From Obelidium mucronatum (taxonomy: Eukaryota > Chytridiomycota > Chytridiomycetes > Chytridiales > Chytriomycetaceae), in assembly GCA_025765595.1 (NCBI GenBank), contig JAIVFH010000674.1, positions 1-10,707 on the forward strand: a DNA stretch of 10,707 nt. The letters are read 5' to 3'. Shown piece by piece: positions 7,985 to 10,707 of the stretch; the first letter of the stretch is position 1; each line of letters starts with the position of its first letter. The translations under genes and the position numbers were made by a program. The notes below the pieces were generated by a model. The model saw nothing but the letters and a program-made list of their open reading frames with translations. It was not told the origin of the DNA and did not search any database.

Positions 7985-8379
7985 GACAGCCGGCTTGTGT
8001 GCTGTAGTTTTTTTCGCGGCTGCACGCAAAAATCTCCAAGACACATCCTGCATAATTTGGCGCTCGCTCCATGGAGTCTGTGGTCACTATTGCTTTCAAC
8101 AATGGCGGCAAGTACTGCGCCAAAGCAAAAACAAAAAAAAAAAAATTGCTCTACACATGGTTTCTGCCACAAATCGGCAACCTCTTTTTTCTTTCGTGTT
8201 GTGCGCGGAATTTCTGCCAACATAGGCGTGCCAACGGCGCCACGCTAGCACACCGGCTTCTTGCGTAAAGTGGGCAGGAGCCTTTTGTTTTGAATTCCCT
8301 TTTCTAGTTTTCACGCGCTCTACCTGGCTCGCATCTCTTCCAAACTTTGAAGAAGCCTTGCCCAGACTTTTCTCCATTT
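7985..8379 (+). repeat. Short 5S-less unit S9
   Basis: 395 bp. The junction has lost one T (GGCTTGTGTGCTG), with the 5S remnant from 7997. One T is missing in the pyrimidine tract before CGTGTTGTG. It is followed by intact long unit L8. Confidence 0.93.
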
Positions 8380-8594
8380 TTGAGATGCCTCATAGCAGCC
8401 AAAACTAAAAGAAACAGGCAGGCGGACATCTGTTATGGTAATCAGTTTGTCAAGACAACAAATTTTATTTTTTGACAGCCGGCTTTATTTCAAGGGCCGC
8501 CCTGGTTCCAAAGAAAAAAGAGTTTTTTTTTTCATAGTTTGCTGTTTTTGACAGCTGTCAATCGTATAAAGCGCAACACAGAAACAGAACCTGC

Positions 8595-8712
8595 AACTAC
8601 GGCCATACACACCAAAAAGCACCGGATCCCGTCCGATCTCCGAAGTTAAGCTGGTGATGGCATTGTCAGTACTGCGGTGGGAGACCACGCGGGAATACAG
8701 TGTGCTGTAGTT
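8595..8712 (+). rRNA. 5S rRNA: 5S ribosomal RNA, unit L8
   Basis: 118 nt, identical to the L1 copy. TATA-like box at 8565-8571. The terminator run is six T (8711-8716) rather than seven, still enough for RNA polymerase III termination. The gene follows two short units (S8, S9). An identical copy this far from L1 shows that homogenisation reaches across the irregular part of the array. Confidence 0.95.
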
Positions 8713-9293
8713 TTTTCGCGGCTGCACGCAAAAATCTCCAAGACACATCCTGCATAATTTGGCGCTCGCTCCATGGAGTCTGTGGTCACTATTGCTTTCA
8801 ACAATGGCGGCAAGTACTGCGCCAAAGCAAAAACAAAAAAAAAAAAAATTGCTCTACACATGGTTTCTGCCACAAATCGGCAACTCTTTTTTTTTTCGTG
8901 TTGTGCGCGGAATTTCTGCCAACATAGGCGTGCCAACGGCGCCACGCTAGCACACCGGCTTCTTGCGTAAAGTGGGCAGGAGCCTTTTGTTTTGAATTCC
9001 CTTTTCTAGTTTTCACGCGCTCTACCTGGCTCGCATCTCTTCCAAACTTTGAAGAAGCCTTGCCCAGACTTTTCTCCATTTTTGAGATGCCTCATAGCAG
9101 CCAAAACTAAAGAAAACAGGCAGGCGGACATCTGTTATGGTAATCAGTTTGTCAAGACAACAAATTTTATTTTTTGACAGCCGGCTTTATTTCAAGGGCC
9201 GCCCTGGTTCCAAAGAAAAAAGAGTTTTTTTTCATAGTTTGCTGTTTTGACAGCTGTCAATCGTATAAAGCGCAACACAGAAACAGAACCTGC

Positions 9294-9410
9294 AACTACG
9301 GCCATACACACCAAAAAGCACCGGATCCCGTCCGATCTCCGAAGTTAAGCTGGTGATGGCATGTCAGTACTGCGGTGGGAGACCACGCGGGAATACAGTG
9401 TGCTGTAGTT
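9294..9410 (+). rRNA. 5S rRNA: 5S ribosomal RNA, unit L9 (one-base deletion)
   Basis: 117 nt. One T is missing where the reference reads GGCATTGTC (GGCATGTC here, about 9358-9365). This lies at about +67 to +73, the intermediate element between box A and the C box, and in the 5' strand of helix V, so it could affect both TFIIIA binding and folding. The promoter (TATA-like 9264-9270) and T7 terminator (9409-9415) are normal. A sequencing error in TT cannot be excluded. Confidence 0.92.
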
Positions 9411-9779
9411 TTTTTCGCGGCTGCACGCAAAAATCTCCAAGACACATCCTGCATAATTTGGCGCTCGCTCCATGGAGTCTGTGGTCACTATTGCTTTCAA
9501 CAATGGCGGCAAGTACTGCGCCAAAGCAAAAAAACAAAAAAAAAAAATTGCTCTACACATGGTTTCTGCCACAAATCGGCAACCTCTTTTTTCTTTTCGT
9601 GTTGTGCGCGGAATTTCTGCCAACATAGGCGTGCCAACGGCGCCACGCTAGCACACCGGCTTCTTGCGTAAAGTGGGCAGGAGCCTTTGTTTTGAATTCC
9701 CTTTTCTAGTTTTCACGCGCTCACCTGGCTCGCATCTCTTCCAAATTTGAAGAAGCCTTGCCCAGACTTTTCTCCATTT

Positions 9780-10172
9780 GACAGCCGGCTTTGTGTGCTG
9801 TAGTTTTTTCGCGGCTGCACGCAAAAATCTCCAAGACACATCCTGCATAATTTGGCGCTCGCTCCATGGAGTCTGTGGTCACTATTGCTTTCAACAATGG
9901 CGGCAAGTACTGCGCCAAAGCAAAAACAAAAAAAAAAAAATTGCTCTACACATGGTTTCTGCCACAAATCGGGCAACCTCTTTTTTCTTTTCGTGTGTGC
10001 GAGGAATTTCTGCCAACATAGGCGTGCCAACGGCGCCACGCTAGACACCGGCTTCTTGCGTTAAAGTGGGCAGGAGCCTTTTGTTTTGAATTCCCTTCTC
10101 GTTTTCACGCGCTCTACCTGGCTCGCATCTCTTCCAAACTTTGAAGAAGCCTTGCCCAGACTTTCTCCATTT
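9780..10172 (+). repeat. Short 5S-less unit S10
   Basis: 393 bp. 5S remnant from 9793, T6 run. It shows CGTGTGTGCG instead of CGTGTTGTGCG (as in L2), a C-to-A substitution beside it, an extra G in ATCGGGCAAC, an extra T in GCGTTAAAG and losses around TTCTAGTTTTC. It lies between variant units L9 and L10. Confidence 0.92.
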
Positions 10173-10383
10173 TGAGATGCTCATAGCAGCCAAAACTAAA
10201 GAAACAGGCAGGGACATCTGTTATGGTAATCAGTTTGTCAAGACAACAAATTTTATTTTTTGACAGCCGGCTTTATTTCAAGGGCCGCCCTGGTTCCAAA
10301 GAAAAAAGAGTTTTTTTTTTCATAGTTTGCTGTTTTTGACAGCTTCAATCGTATAAAGCGCACAACACAGAAACAGAACCTGC

Positions 10384-10498
10384 AACTACGGCCATACACA
10401 CCAAAAAGCACCGGATCCGCCGATCTCCGAGTTAAGCTGGTGATGGCATTGTCAGTACTGCGGTGGGAGACCACGCGGGAATACAGTGTGCTGTAGTT
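10384..10498 (+). rRNA. 5S rRNA: 5S ribosomal RNA, unit L10 (variant with broken upstream element)
   Basis: 115 nt. Three single bases are missing: a C and a T in the CCCGTCCG block (GGATCCGCCG here) and one A just before box A (CCGAGTTAAG instead of CCGAAGTTAAG). The upstream region is also altered: the palindrome has lost a G (10336-10348) and two extra bases place the TATA-like box (10352-10358) at -32. The T7 terminator (10497-10503) is intact. The unit is cut by the window end. It may be a degenerate gene or poorly called sequence. Confidence 0.86.
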
Positions 10499-10707
10499 TT
10501 TTTCGCGGCTGCACGCAAAAATCTCCAAGACACATCCTGCATAATTTGGCGCTCGCTCCATGGAGTCTGTGGTCACTATTGCTTTCAAACATGGCGGAAA
10601 GTACTGCGCAAAGCAAAAACAAAAAAAAAAAAAATTGCTCTACACATGGTTTCTGCCACAAACTCGGCAACCTCTTTTTTCTTTTCGTGTTGTGCGGAAT
10701 TTCTGCC

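Larger units (their letters stand above)
1..10707 (+). repeat. Tandem 5S rDNA array of mixed long (about 702 bp) and short (about 395 bp) units
   Basis: The whole window is made of 20 head-to-tail units of two kinds. Ten long units contain a 5S gene and ten short units lack nearly all of it. The order is L L S L L L S L S S S S S L S S L L S L. Full long units measure 692-702 bp and short units 389-397 bp. Both share a core of about 355 bp of spacer downstream of the gene. Every unit whose spacer is complete has one EcoRI site (GAATTC, e.g. 546-551), while GGATCC occurs only inside the 5S gene, so only in long units. There is no unique sequence, transposon or protein gene between units. The pattern fits a nuclear 5S locus maintained by unequal exchange or gene conversion. 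The species is not identifiable from what I can see. Confidence 0.97.

Noticed and set aside
1..10707. CRISPR array or prokaryotic mobile element as explanation of the regular repeats
   Set aside because: Units are hundreds of bases long, have no unique spacers, and each long unit contains a eukaryotic 5S gene.

Overview
The window is one uninterrupted tandem array of nuclear 5S ribosomal RNA genes from a eukaryote. I see no protein-coding gene. The 118-nt 5S sequence, its internal control region, the T-run terminator behind each copy and the head-to-tail layout all fit a eukaryotic 5S rDNA locus transcribed by RNA polymerase III. A TATA-like box sits about 30 bp upstream of each gene, as known for plants and some fungi. 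I cannot name the organism: the 5S looks generically eukaryotic (protist, algal or fungal are all possible) and the spacer is not one I recognise.

Two unit types alternate irregularly, all on the + strand. Long units (L, about 702 bp) carry a 5S gene. Short units (S, about 395 bp) lack the first 105 nt of the gene, its promoter and part of the spacer, but keep the last 13 nt of the gene, its T-run terminator and about 355 bp of downstream spacer. From left to right: L1 (1-633, left edge cut by the window), L2 (634-1334), S1 (1335-1731), L3 (1732-2432), L4 (2433-3134), L5 (3135-3835), S2 (3836-4230), L6 (4231-4932), S3 (4933-5328), S4 (5329-5722), S5 (5723-6111), S6 (6112-6504), S7 (6505-6897), L7 (6898-7589), S8 (7590-7984), S9 (7985-8379), L8 (8380-9081), L9 (9082-9779), S10 (9780-10172), L10 (10173-10707, right edge cut). 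These 20 units tile every base. The unit boundary used is the deletion breakpoint, after CTCCATTT.

Six of the ten 5S copies (L1, L2, L3, L4, L6, L8) are identical at 118 nt. L5 and L9 each lack one base, and L7 and L10 carry several indels. All ten short units share the same two-deletion architecture with a 13-bp island between the deletions, so they very probably descend from one rearranged unit that was amplified within the array, including a run of five in a row (4933-6897).

The left 5 kb is almost perfectly homogenised. From about 5.3 kb onward, small deletions become frequent. Some are shared by separate units, which suggests real variants, but their strong deletion bias also fits long-read sequencing error. 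The main points for follow-up are the 5S-less unit family, its shared junction, and a perfect palindrome (TTGACAGCTGTCAA) placed just upstream of the TATA-like box of the 5S genes.
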